From NCBI GenBank assembly GCA_002712885.1, contig PAUN01000014.1, positions 73,298-108,644 on the forward strand: a stretch of DNA of 35,347 nt. The letters run 5' to 3'. Below, in pieces: positions 9,432 to 18,371 of this stretch. Position numbers and translations under genes: made by a program. Below the pieces are notes generated by a model. The model did no database searches, was not told the origin of the DNA, and worked only from the letters and a program-made list of their open reading frames with translations. Within the stretch, counting starts at the first letter, position 1. Each line of letters begins with the position of its first letter. Origin of the DNA: Acidobacteriota bacterium. GTDB lineage: Bacteria > Acidobacteriota > Vicinamibacteria > Vicinamibacterales > UBA8438.

Positions 9432-10793
9432 ATGACCAGACGATTGACGGTGCCCCTGGTGGCGCTGGCCCTGCTGCCTGCGGCCACGGCCGCGGCTCAG
9501 GACAACTGGCCGCAGTTCCGAGGGGAAGCGGCTGGGGTGGTCGCTGACAATCCGGCGCTGCCGGTCACGTGGGGGTCGGACGAGAATATCGCCTGGGAAA
9601 TCGAGATGCCGGGCCGAGGCTGGGCGTCTCCGATCGTATGGGGAGATCACGTCTTCGTGCTGACGTCGACGGCGGTCACCGGACCGGAAGTGACGATTCA
9701 GCCGATCGAGAACTACCGCGCCCGTTCACTCGGCGGGGCGATGACCGCCGCCTATGTGACCACACAAACCGAGCCGCTCCGGTGGGTGCTCTATGACATC
9801 GACTTCGCGACGGGCGAGGTGCAGTGGGAACACACGCTGCACGAATCCATTCCGTCGTTGCCCACGCACCAGAAGAGCACCTTTGCGTCCGAGACACCGG
9901 TGACGGACGGCGAGCGGGTCTACATCTACATGGCCGACATCGGGCTGTACGCGGTGGACTTCACTGGCGCGCTGGTCTGGTCGGTGGAGTTCGACTGGCT
10001 GGCGCGGCGCGAATGGGGCGCCGCGTCCTCCCCCGTGTTGCACGATGGTCGCCTCTACGTGGTCAACGACAGCGAAGAAGAGTCGTGGGTCGCGGCGTTC
10101 GACGCGGCCACGGGCGACCAGTTGTGGAAGACCGAGCGGGACGAAGGGGCGAACTGGTCGACACCGTTCGTCTGGGAGAACGACGTTCGGACCGAGCTTG
10201 TGACCACTGGTCGCAATGCGGTGCGGTCCTACGGGCTCGACGGCGAACTGTTGTGGCAGTTGAGCGGTATGTCGACCCTGGTAATCCCGACGCCCTTCTC
10301 GGACCGCGGCCTGCTGTATATCAATTCGGGGTACGTAGCCGATGAAACTCGCCCGGTGTATGCGATTCGTTCCGGCGCCAGCGGTGACATTACGCTGCCG
10401 GAGGGCTCGACCAGTAACGACTATATCGTCTGGTCACATCCGCAGCTCGGGTCCTACAACCCCTCGTCACTCGTCTACGGCGATGTGCACTACACCTTGC
10501 TCGATCGGGGCATCATGATGGCCTATGACGCGCGGACCGGGCAGGAAGTCTATCCGCGGAAGCGGATCACGGCAGGAACCTTGTTCACCGCCTCGCCGTG
10601 GGCCTACAACGACAAGATTTTCGTGCTGAGCGAGGATGGCGACACGTTCGTCATCCAGGCGGGCCCGGAGTTCGCGGTTCTTGGTCGGAACTCGCTGGAC
10701 GAGATGACGCTCTCGACCCCGGCGGTGGCCCGTGGCAGTCTCATCATTCGGACGGCGACGAAGCTGTATCGGATTGCGGAGGGTGGCAGTTAA
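9432..10793 (+). CDS. PQQ-binding-like beta-propeller repeat protein (secreted)
   Basis: SD AAGGAG before ATG at 9432. Signal peptide, then DNWPQFRGEAAGVVADNPALPVTWGSDENIAWEIEMPGRGWASPIVWGDHVFV, with propeller blades. Confidence 0.9.
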   Translation: MTRRLTVPLVALALLPAATAAAQDNWPQFRGEAAGVVADNPALPVTWGSDENIAWEIEMPGRGWASPIVWGDHVFVLTSTAVTGPEVTIQPIENYRARSLGGAMTAAYVTTQTEPLRWVLYDIDFATGEVQWEHTLHESIPSLPTHQKSTFASETPVTDGERVYIYMADIGLYAVDFTGALVWSVEFDWLARREWGAASSPVLHDGRLYVVNDSEEESWVAAFDAATGDQLWKTERDEGANWSTPFVWENDVRTELVTTGRNAVRSYGLDGELLWQLSGMSTLVIPTPFSDRGLLYINSGYVADETRPVYAIRSGASGDITLPEGSTSNDYIVWSHPQLGSYNPSSLVYGDVHYTLLDRGIMMAYDARTGQEVYPRKRITAGTLFTASPWAYNDKIFVLSEDGDTFVIQAGPEFAVLGRNSLDEMTLSTPAVARGSLIIRTATKLYRIAEGGS

Positions 10794-10825
10794 TGTTGGG
10801 CACTGGGCACAGGAGAGAAGAAACG

Positions 10826-11899
10826 ATGGCGTATCAGCGACGTGGTAACGAAGCCTTGGCCTGGACGCGACGCGCCTTTTTGGGTGCCGCTTTCGCGAGC
10901 AGCGCCGCCGCACCGGCCTGGGCACGGCAGCAGGCGCCACAGGTGCCGCCTTACGAGCCACGCGACTGGTCCGGTCAGAGTCCACTGCCATATCCGGATC
11001 CGGACCTCATCGCGCTGGACCGGCGGTTTGGTCGGTACATCCTTTTCAACACGCCGATCAAGCGGTTGCACATTGGCACGATGTGGGCGGAGGGGCCGGC
11101 CTGGAACGGGTCCGGACAGTATTTGGTCTGGAGTGACATTCCGAACAACGTGCAGCACCGCTGGATTCAGGAAGACGGCCGGGTCACCGTGTTCCGCCGC
11201 CCATCGGGACACAGCAACGGCAACACGTTCGATCGTGAAGGGCGCCAGCTCTCCTGCGAACATGGCGGTCGCAGAGTCGCCCGATACGAGCACAACGGTG
11301 ATGTCACGACCATCGCCGAACGATTTGACGGTAAGCGCTTGAATTCGCCGAACGATGCGGTCGTTGCCCCCGACGGCGGCATCTGGTTCACGGATCCGCC
11401 GTACGGGATACGTGGAGACTATGAGGGATTCCGGGCTGAGTCGGAAACACCGCCGGCGGTGTACCGGGTGGACCCACAGACCGGTCAGGTGGCCCTGGTC
11501 ACTGACGAGCCGGCGGGGCCGAATGGTCTCTGCTTCTCACCGGACTACAGACGACTGTATGTCGCCGACACTGGGTCAGGACGTGAGATCCGGGTGTTCG
11601 ACGTCGACGGGCCCCGGCTCACAAACGGCCGCACCTTCGTCGAACTCCGCGCGCCGGGGACCGGCGCCCTAGTCGCGGCCGACGGCATCCGGTGCGACGT
11701 CGACGGTAACGTCTGGGCCGGAGCGGGCGACGGGGTGCTGGTGACGGCGCCCGACGGCGACATGATCGGCGCCATCCGCCTGCCGGAGCGCTGTGCGAAC
11801 CTCTGCTTCGGCGGTACCCGGCGTAACCGCCTATTCATGTGCGCCAGTCAGTCGCTCTACTCGGTCTATGTCGGCGTGCTAGGCGCCGGTATCGCCTAG
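10826..11899 (+). CDS. SMP-30/gluconolactonase/LRE family protein with Tat-like signal
   Basis: TRRAFLGAAFASSAAAPAWA twin-arginine-like leader. EGPAWNGSGQYLVWSDIPNN, SGHSNGNTFDREGR, LNSPNDAVVAPDGGIWFTDPPYGI, DGIRCDVDGNVWAG motifs. Ends in TAG at 11897-11899. Confidence 0.92.
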   Translation: MAYQRRGNEALAWTRRAFLGAAFASSAAAPAWARQQAPQVPPYEPRDWSGQSPLPYPDPDLIALDRRFGRYILFNTPIKRLHIGTMWAEGPAWNGSGQYLVWSDIPNNVQHRWIQEDGRVTVFRRPSGHSNGNTFDREGRQLSCEHGGRRVARYEHNGDVTTIAERFDGKRLNSPNDAVVAPDGGIWFTDPPYGIRGDYEGFRAESETPPAVYRVDPQTGQVALVTDEPAGPNGLCFSPDYRRLYVADTGSGREIRVFDVDGPRLTNGRTFVELRAPGTGALVAADGIRCDVDGNVWAGAGDGVLVTAPDGDMIGAIRLPERCANLCFGGTRRNRLFMCASQSLYSVYVGVLGAGIA

Positions 11900-11942
11900 G
11901 TTTCCTGGCGAGGCGTCCGTCTGGACGGCGTTGCTTCGTCGG
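11896..11942 (+). repeat. Dispersed intergenic repeat (copy B) starting at the stop codon of the SMP-30 gene
   Basis: CTAGGTTTCCTGGCGAGGCGTCCGTCTGGACGGCGTTGCTTCGTCGG matches 30753..30799 at 41/47 positions by hand alignment. It also shares GCGAGGCGTyCGTCTGG with copy A. Confidence 0.75.
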
Positions 11943-12048
11943 GCGCTCCGACCGGGCGCGGCGGCCGCCTGGCTGGGGTGATTATTCAGACGGGATTGCG
12001 CCCCGAACCCCACGCGTCGGCTCCGCGGGGACCCCGAGTGCCCCACTC

Positions 12049-12066
12049 CGCCGCCGCACGGCGGCG
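12049..12066. other. GC-only hairpin upstream of the M28 peptidase gene
   Basis: CGCCGCC-GCAC-GGCGGCG, 7-bp perfect arms, 4-nt loop. Confidence 0.35.
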
Positions 12067-12104
12067 CACCCGGGAGGTGGAGTCGCGGCTGAGGAGGGGC
12101 CCTA

Positions 12105-13412
12105 ATGACAGTGACTCGCATAAGACGAATGTATCGAATGACGCGACGGCACCGATGGCTGCGGCGCATTGTCGTGATGGTTGTGGCGCTCGGCTTGGCA
12201 GCCGGGACGGCGGCGGAAGGACAGCCAGGAAACGAAGACGAGGGTGACGACGAGTTCGTCCGTACGCTTGTGGGCCGGCTGGATCTCCGGCAATACAAGG
12301 CGACGATCAAGGGGCTGACCGAATTCGGCGACCGGCGCCAGGGCACCGCACGGAATCGTGACGCCGTGGACTGGATCGAGTCGCGACTGCAGGCGGTCGG
12401 GTGCACGAATACCGAGCGTATCGTGTATACCTTCGATCCGGCGCCGCGTCAGCAGGGTGCACGTGGGATTGGTGGGACACGCCCGCAACTGAATCCCACC
12501 GGCTCGACCACCACCGGCGGCGCCGTGGGACGAAACGGCTCAGGGCCCGGGGGGAGTTCGATCTTCGGCTACCGGCGGCGTACTGGCGTCGTGCGAGACC
12601 CGCTGGCGCAGCCGGACGAGACGCTCCGCGCTTTGAACCTGGAAGAGCCGACCAACGGCGAGCGTTCCGAGGTGTTCTGCACGAAGGTCGGCACGACCCA
12701 TCCAGATGAGATGTACATCATTGGGGCCCATATGGACGGTCACGGATTCGGCGAGGCGGCCAACGATGACGGGTCGGGCACGGCCATCGTCCTGGAGCTG
12801 GCCCGTATCTTCAGCGGCTCCGATGTTCAGACCGCACGGTCGATACGCTTCGCGCTCTGGAACAACGAAGAGACTGGCCTCAACGGCAGCACCGCCTACG
12901 TGGAGCAACGGCGCGAGCGGCAGGGGCTGGAGGACCCGACGGGGTCCGGTCGGTACCCCGAGCCGCGGTGGCTCGGTATGATCCAGCACGACATGATGTT
13001 GTTCGACCATGGCGCGCCTGGTCCCGACGGCGTGGTCAGCCGCGACCAGCGGCGTGAGGCCGATGTGAACATCGAGTTCCAGTCAAACTCCGACCTCGTG
13101 GCCGAATCTCGCGACTTGGCCTTTCTCTTCAAGTCGGCCAATGACGCCTTCGCCACGGACTACCCGGCCACGGTTGGTCCCCACATGACCAACACCGATT
13201 CGACACCATTCATGAATGTCACGCCCTCTATCAGCCTCCGCGAGAACGAGCGCGGCATGCACATCGGGGCGGGCTGGGACCCCCACTGGCACCAACCGAC
13301 CGACCTCTACACTACGTTCACCGACGATGACTTCCGCCTGGGGCTCAATGCGGCGCAGACCACCCTAGCCGCCATCGCGCAGCTGGTCGACGCGGTGGTC
13401 GCCGGACGCTGA
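12105..13412 (+). CDS. M28 family zinc metallopeptidase
   Basis: SD GAGGAGG. IIGAHMDGHGFGEAANDDGSGTAIVLELARIF and WNNEETGLNGSTAYVEQ motifs. C-terminal HIGAGWDPHWHQPTDLYTTF. Confidence 0.92.
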   Translation: MTVTRIRRMYRMTRRHRWLRRIVVMVVALGLAAGTAAEGQPGNEDEGDDEFVRTLVGRLDLRQYKATIKGLTEFGDRRQGTARNRDAVDWIESRLQAVGCTNTERIVYTFDPAPRQQGARGIGGTRPQLNPTGSTTTGGAVGRNGSGPGGSSIFGYRRRTGVVRDPLAQPDETLRALNLEEPTNGERSEVFCTKVGTTHPDEMYIIGAHMDGHGFGEAANDDGSGTAIVLELARIFSGSDVQTARSIRFALWNNEETGLNGSTAYVEQRRERQGLEDPTGSGRYPEPRWLGMIQHDMMLFDHGAPGPDGVVSRDQRREADVNIEFQSNSDLVAESRDLAFLFKSANDAFATDYPATVGPHMTNTDSTPFMNVTPSISLRENERGMHIGAGWDPHWHQPTDLYTTFTDDDFRLGLNAAQTTLAAIAQLVDAVVAGR

Positions 13413-13462
13413 GCCCACTGACCGGTTGTCCGATTCATTGTGGTCGGTGTGCTACGCGACGA

Positions 13463-13486
13463 CACCTGGGTCTACGGACCCGGGTG
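13463..13486 (+). terminator. Strong stem-loop with UACG tetraloop between convergent genes (terminator or 3'-end stabiliser)
   Basis: CACCTGGGTC-TACG-GACCCGGGTG, 10-bp stem with one G-U and a C(UACG)G loop, about 50 nt after the M28 stop. No U tract follows. Confidence 0.4.
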
Positions 13487-13646
13487 CGCCGGTTGGGCGT
13501 CACCCGCCCGCCACCGGTACGGCCGGCGCCCGGTGCCCATACATCCCTTCAATCGCGAAGATCAGCAGGGCGGCCCATATCAGGCCCCGGTTCTCACGAA
13601 ACGTCGACCGTCGTGGTGTGCATCGGCTGCGGAAGGGTCCTGGTCG

Positions 13647-15485
13647 TCACGGGGTCTCGGCCGTGACGCAGACGGCCTGATGTGTCAGGCGTCGGGCGGA
13701 TGGGTCACGAATCGCCGACGACCACTCTGGCGCATACAGCGGGGAGTTGGTGACCCACAGCCGATTGGGTTCGCCGAAATTACGATCGGCGCTCCAGAGT
13801 GTCAGTCCCCACGGATATCGTGTCGGATCGAGCCGCTGGAGGATCGAGTCGAGCTCTGGTTGCGTAGGGAGGCGCCAGGTGGAGCTGGCGCCCAGGGCCA
13901 GTCCCTGGCAGTATGAATTTGCGTCGGTCCACAGGAACCCGTCCAGGCCTTGACTCGGTCTGCCGGTCGTGGTCCAACGCAGTCCGAGCTGCCGGTCGAG
14001 GAGGGTGCCGTCGCCCAGGTCCGGGAACGGATCGCCGGTGTCCGCCTCGGCCGCGTCCCGCGTCGGTATTGGCTCGATGCCGGTTGCCTCGGCCAGGAGG
14101 GCGCCGGTGTTCGAGGGTGGCAGGACCGGTTCCCGTTGGCCGTCGGCGGCGCCTCCGACCGCGACCCGGCTCGGCTCGGAGGTCGGGCTTGTCGGTGCAC
14201 GTGTGGGTGCTTCCTCTGGCGGGGCGGTCGCTTCCGTGGCGTCCGGGCTCGTCGCGGCCTGCGCATCACCCCTGGGTGGTGTGGGGCGAGGGTCGACCGT
14301 TGAGCTCGGGCGGTTGTCCGGTTCCAGTGGCGCCACGGCGGTCGAACGCGGCTGGTTCGCGTCAGCGCCCGGTGCCTCGGCCACTGGGGACAAGGTGGCG
14401 GAACGACCGGTTGCGGTTCCAGACTCGTTCGCGGGGAGACCGAACCACAGCACGGCGAGAATGACCAAGACCGCCGCCGCCAGCGCGACGGCGCGCGAGC
14501 GGCCGGGCGACCTAGTTTGGGTGGAGGGTGACGACGCGCGGTTCGGCACCGTGGCCGACCCGACGTCGTCGGTGCCCGACGTGGGCGACGTGGCATCCGT
14601 CGGCAGCGGTGGGACGTCGCCAACCAGGACCGTGGTCTCGCTATCTGGCTTACCGGCGTCGGCGGTCGCCACGGCTGAGATCCGAGCGACCATGTCGGCG
14701 GCGGAACCGAAGCGTTCGGCCGGCTCTTTGTGCATGGCGCGCAAGATCATGCGCTCCAGCACGTCGGGGATGCTTGGGTTCACCTCGCTGGGAAGCGGCA
14801 ATGGATCGCGGATGTGTTTGACCACGACCGCAAGCGGCGTCTCCGCGTCAAAGGGGACCCGCCCGGTGGCCATTTCATAGAGCACGACCCCGAGTGAGTA
14901 GAGATCGCTGCGGCCATCGATCGCATTGCCCATGCCCTGCTCGGGCGACATGTACTTGGGTGTGCCGACGAGTGCGCCGGTCGCGGTGAGCGTGTCCGCA
15001 CCCTCCAGGATCTTGGCGATGCCGAAGTCGGCGAGCAGACAGTTGCCGCGTTCATCGAGCAGGATGTTGCTGGGCTTGACGTCGCGGTGCACGAGTCCGC
15101 GCGCATGCGCGCAATCGAGGGCGTCGCCCACCTGCGAGACCACGCGTCGGATCTGCTCGAGTGGCAGCGGATGCCCGTCAATCACGGCCGCGAGCGTGCC
15201 GGTCTTGATGAACGGCATCACGATGTAGGTGAAGCCATCCGACTCGCCGTAGTCGTGGACCGGAAGAATGTGCGGGTGTTGCAGACTGGCGAGAATCTTG
15301 GCTTCCTGCTCGAAGCGTGCCAGGAACTCGCGGTCCTGGGCGAGATGACGGGGAAGCACCTTCAGCGCGACATGTCGGTCGACGGCCGGTTGGTAGGCCT
15401 TGTACACGGAGGCCATGCCGCCCGCCCCGAGTGGTGCCACGATACGATAGGGTCCGAAGGATCGTCCTGACAGATCTTCCATCAC
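13647..15485 (-). CDS. Transmembrane Ser/Thr protein kinase with C-terminal Lcl/DUF1566-like extracytoplasmic domain
   Basis: GAGGMASVYKA, HVALKVL, HRDVKPSNILLD, ADFGIAK, GTPKYMSPEQ kinase motifs. TM segment AVALAAAVLVILAVLWFGLP, then a P/T-rich linker, then DRQLGLRWTTTGRPSQGLDGFLWTDANSYCQGLALGASSTWRLPTQPELDSIL...SADRNFGEPNRLWVTNS. Confidence 0.93.
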   Translation of the reverse strand: MMEDLSGRSFGPYRIVAPLGAGGMASVYKAYQPAVDRHVALKVLPRHLAQDREFLARFEQEAKILASLQHPHILPVHDYGESDGFTYIVMPFIKTGTLAAVIDGHPLPLEQIRRVVSQVGDALDCAHARGLVHRDVKPSNILLDERGNCLLADFGIAKILEGADTLTATGALVGTPKYMSPEQGMGNAIDGRSDLYSLGVVLYEMATGRVPFDAETPLAVVVKHIRDPLPLPSEVNPSIPDVLERMILRAMHKEPAERFGSAADMVARISAVATADAGKPDSETTVLVGDVPPLPTDATSPTSGTDDVGSATVPNRASSPSTQTRSPGRSRAVALAAAVLVILAVLWFGLPANESGTATGRSATLSPVAEAPGADANQPRSTAVAPLEPDNRPSSTVDPRPTPPRGDAQAATSPDATEATAPPEEAPTRAPTSPTSEPSRVAVGGAADGQREPVLPPSNTGALLAEATGIEPIPTRDAAEADTGDPFPDLGDGTLLDRQLGLRWTTTGRPSQGLDGFLWTDANSYCQGLALGASSTWRLPTQPELDSILQRLDPTRYPWGLTLWSADRNFGEPNRLWVTNSPLYAPEWSSAIRDPSARRLTHQAVCVTAETP

Positions 15486-15677
15486 TCAGGTTCAGGATCG
15501 AGAACGCCATCATCTAGCGGTCGTCCCATACGGTAGGCTGACCCGAACGGAATTACAATATCCATACCGGACGGGGGAGACTGGCGTGGGGTTTGCGTCC
15601 GTGCGGGTGGTATGGCTGGTGCGCGCCAAGCCCAGCGTGTGCCCGCGTCGACGTCATCATATCCTTGGAGTGTGACC

Positions 15678-16574
15678 ATGCGTACAGAATACCGGTTGAC
15701 ATATCTGTCGGCGATTCTCGGTCTCGCCGTGTGGTTGCTGACACCTGCTATCGGGTTGGCTCAACCCCGCGTCGCGGTCATGAATTTCGAGAACAACAGC
15801 ACGTGGCGGTACTGGGGCGACAATCTTGGTGCGGCCGCCGCTGACGAACTGGTGACACAGCTGCTCAAAACCGGGTCGTACAGGATGATTGAGCGTTCAC
15901 AGCTGGCGGCCGTCCTAGCCGAGCAGGATCTAGGTGCGAGCGGCGCGGTCGACGCATCGGCCGCGGCCAATATCGGTCGGTTGCTGGGAGCCCAGCTCAT
16001 CTTGACCGGATCGATCACGCAGTTTTCCATCGAGACCGTCTCGGTCGGGTTCCGCGGCCTGGGAGGATCCAGGTCCAAGGCGGAAACCATCCTCGATGTG
16101 CGGCTGGTCGACACGACCACCGGCGAAATCCTGATGGCCGAGAGCGGCGAGGGGGAGAAGACCTGGGGCGGCGGATTTTTTCGGTCAGCCAACGTGGAGC
16201 GTGATTTTGATGCCGGAGTCGCACAAGAAGCGCTCCGTCCGGCCATTGAGCAGGTCACCGAGACGCTGGCTCGTCAAGCCGACCGGTTTGCGGACCTTGA
16301 GCCGGTTGAGCCACCGGCGCCAGTGGCCCAGATCGTCGGCGCCAACGACGGGTCCTTCTACATCAACCAGGGCGAGAATCTCGGGGTCGCGGTAGGACAG
16401 CGTTTCGAAGTGGTCCGCGTCATCGATGAAATCAAGGATGCGAACGGGGTTGTGCTCGATCGAATCACCGACACCGTCGGTGTGCTCGAGGTGACTCGCG
16501 TATTGTCGCAGTCCGCGATCTGCACGGTGGTCGAGGGAGAAGCGACTGAAGGGGACACGATTCAACCGCTGTAG
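15678..16574 (+). CDS. CsgG/HfaB-like protein with FlgT-C-like module
   Basis: Signal peptide, then PRVAVMNFENNSTWRYWGDNLGAAAADELVTQLLKTGSYRMIERSQLAAVLAEQDLGASGAVDASAAANIGRLLGAQLILTGSITQF (CsgG core). C-terminal GSFYINQGENLGVAVGQRFEVVRV...VLEVTRVLSQSAICTVVEGEATEGDTI. Confidence 0.88.
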   Translation: MRTEYRLTYLSAILGLAVWLLTPAIGLAQPRVAVMNFENNSTWRYWGDNLGAAAADELVTQLLKTGSYRMIERSQLAAVLAEQDLGASGAVDASAAANIGRLLGAQLILTGSITQFSIETVSVGFRGLGGSRSKAETILDVRLVDTTTGEILMAESGEGEKTWGGGFFRSANVERDFDAGVAQEALRPAIEQVTETLARQADRFADLEPVEPPAPVAQIVGANDGSFYINQGENLGVAVGQRFEVVRVIDEIKDANGVVLDRITDTVGVLEVTRVLSQSAICTVVEGEATEGDTIQPL

Positions 16575-16643
16575 CGGGCGGAGTACACAAGCGTCATACC
16601 GCTTACGAGATAGGGGCCGCGGCCGTGCGCGTTGGCGACGGTG

Positions 16644-18371
16644 TCAATAGACGCGGAGGTCATCAATCCAAATGGTACCGTCGGTGCCAGGGCGTAGCGC
16701 CCCGGTGTCGACGAGGAAGACAATGGCCTGGGTCTCGGCGAGGTCGAGCGTGCCGTCTACGTCATCGATGACGTTGCGCAGACGCTCGAACGGAACGGTG
16801 ACGTCCCGCCATTCGGTGGAGGACCGGACCGAGGCCTGCCAGGTGTTGGCGCCTTCCGGCTCTGTCGGATTGAGGTCACGGACCTGGACCCAGAACCGAT
16901 ACGGGACGTCGCTTCGCACAGAGAACACCAGGCCGTTACGACCGGACAGGTCTCGTGGTACGTAGCTTCCCAACGACGCGAACGGGGATGGATGGTCGGT
17001 CGTGGGGACGCCAAGCTGGAAGGCGATGCGCGCGGCGGATGAACCATTGGGGCCGGTACCTGGGTCAATGAACCGCGGGTCGAGCGTGGTCGAGGGGTCG
17101 GACACCGCCGTGAACGGCGAGGCGGAGTCGAACCGCTCGAGCTCGGCTGTCGCGCCAACCACCACCGGTCCGGGGAGCGCGGCGGCGGCGCGGCGTCGCG
17201 CGCGGTCCGCTTGGGTCAAGACGTAGATCGGATTGGAGACGATCCAGGGCATGTCCCATCCGCTGACATGGGCCTCCACTCGATAAACGCCAGGCTCCTG
17301 AACTTGTGCATCGATGGCGTGTTCACCGGACGTGACGACGACGCCGTCGTGGAACAGGGTCAGCCGGGCGGTCGCGGGGAGCGCCCCCCCGGCTCGCATA
17401 CGAATCGGGCCGGCGACTGGGAGCTCATCGCCCATCGTCCATTGTTCGCCGGTGCGCTCAGCGAGAAAGAAAAACCGATCGGCCGGCGCCAACGCCCCGA
17501 TGCCCACGTAGAGTCGGCCGCGGGCCAGCGCGGCCACAAGCGCGGCGGTGTCCTGGGTGGCGTTGCCGCTGAATGGGCGCTCCAACAGGACATAGTTCTG
17601 GGCAATCCGGAACACCGACTCATAGGTGGGGAAGGGCAGCTCCGGCCACGACGTGGGGCGGAGCGTGCCGTGGGCGTCAGCCCCAGTGATGCCGGTGGCC
17701 TGTCGCCGAGACAACAGTTCATCCCACCGGTCGAGCGTGGCTGGGCGGCGCAGGAGACGCAGCAACGCGTAGTCGGTGTTAAGGGGATAGCGTGCGAAGG
17801 TGCCGAACCGTTCGAACCAGCCGGCGGCGCGCAACTGTGAGTCGCCATTGAGTATCTCGACGCCCCAGTTCCCGGGCAGATCCCAGTCCCTCCACATGAG
17901 GTCCTCGCGCGCGCTGTCCGGATGCGCCGCGAAGCTCACACTGCCCAGCTCCGCCAGGTCGAGCAGCGCGTCCCGGGCATCGCCCGAGAACCGGTAAGTC
18001 AATGGAGGCAGCCCGACGGCGAGGAGATGGCCGCCGCGGTTCGAGATCTCGGTGCCGACCACGGTGAGCACTCCCGTCCGACCGTATCCCTCGCTGGACT
18101 TGCCGGCCAGCGAGTTGTGGTCCGTCACGATCACAAAGTCGAGCCCCGCCGCCTCGGCGGCCGCCTCGACCTCGGCCATCTGCCCACTGCCATCAGAGTG
18201 AGTGGTGTGCACGTGCGCGACGCCGGAGACACGTACGAACGAGTCGGGCACGTCGGCGTCGACCACCCCCAGAGCGCGCCACATCACGACGCGCCAGACC
18301 AGAACCGAGACGAGAAGCAGGGCGAGGGCCCCGACCGCACCGAGGACTGCCTTCCGGGACTTTCGCGTCAT
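16644..18371 (-). CDS. PHP-domain metallohydrolase (CehA/McbA-like) with C-terminal CIA30/CBM11-like galactose-binding-type domain
   Basis: VSGVAHVHTTHSDGSGQMAEVEAAAEAAGLDFVIVTDHNSLAGK (PHP motifs). C-terminal NGLVFSVRSDVPYRFWVQVRD...EWRDVTVPFERLR...IVFLVDTGALRPGTDGTIWIDDLRVY. Confidence 0.88.
   Translation of the reverse strand: MTRKSRKAVLGAVGALALLLVSVLVWRVVMWRALGVVDADVPDSFVRVSGVAHVHTTHSDGSGQMAEVEAAAEAAGLDFVIVTDHNSLAGKSSEGYGRTGVLTVVGTEISNRGGHLLAVGLPPLTYRFSGDARDALLDLAELGSVSFAAHPDSAREDLMWRDWDLPGNWGVEILNGDSQLRAAGWFERFGTFARYPLNTDYALLRLLRRPATLDRWDELLSRRQATGITGADAHGTLRPTSWPELPFPTYESVFRIAQNYVLLERPFSGNATQDTAALVAALARGRLYVGIGALAPADRFFFLAERTGEQWTMGDELPVAGPIRMRAGGALPATARLTLFHDGVVVTSGEHAIDAQVQEPGVYRVEAHVSGWDMPWIVSNPIYVLTQADRARRRAAAALPGPVVVGATAELERFDSASPFTAVSDPSTTLDPRFIDPGTGPNGSSAARIAFQLGVPTTDHPSPFASLGSYVPRDLSGRNGLVFSVRSDVPYRFWVQVRDLNPTEPEGANTWQASVRSSTEWRDVTVPFERLRNVIDDVDGTLDLAETQAIVFLVDTGALRPGTDGTIWIDDLRVY

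Noticed and set aside
12436-12600. Gly-rich stretch in the M28 protein as a frameshift or assembly error
   Set aside because: The reading frame stays open and the catalytic motifs follow in the same frame, so an inserted flexible linker is the simpler explanation.
13913-14880. 183- and 303-aa plus-strand ORFs opposite the kinase linker
   Set aside because: They arise from the low-complexity P/T-rich linker read in antisense; no independent evidence.
15678-16574. Curli secretion system
   Set aside because: Only a CsgG-like protein is present; no csgA/B/E/F-like genes in the window.
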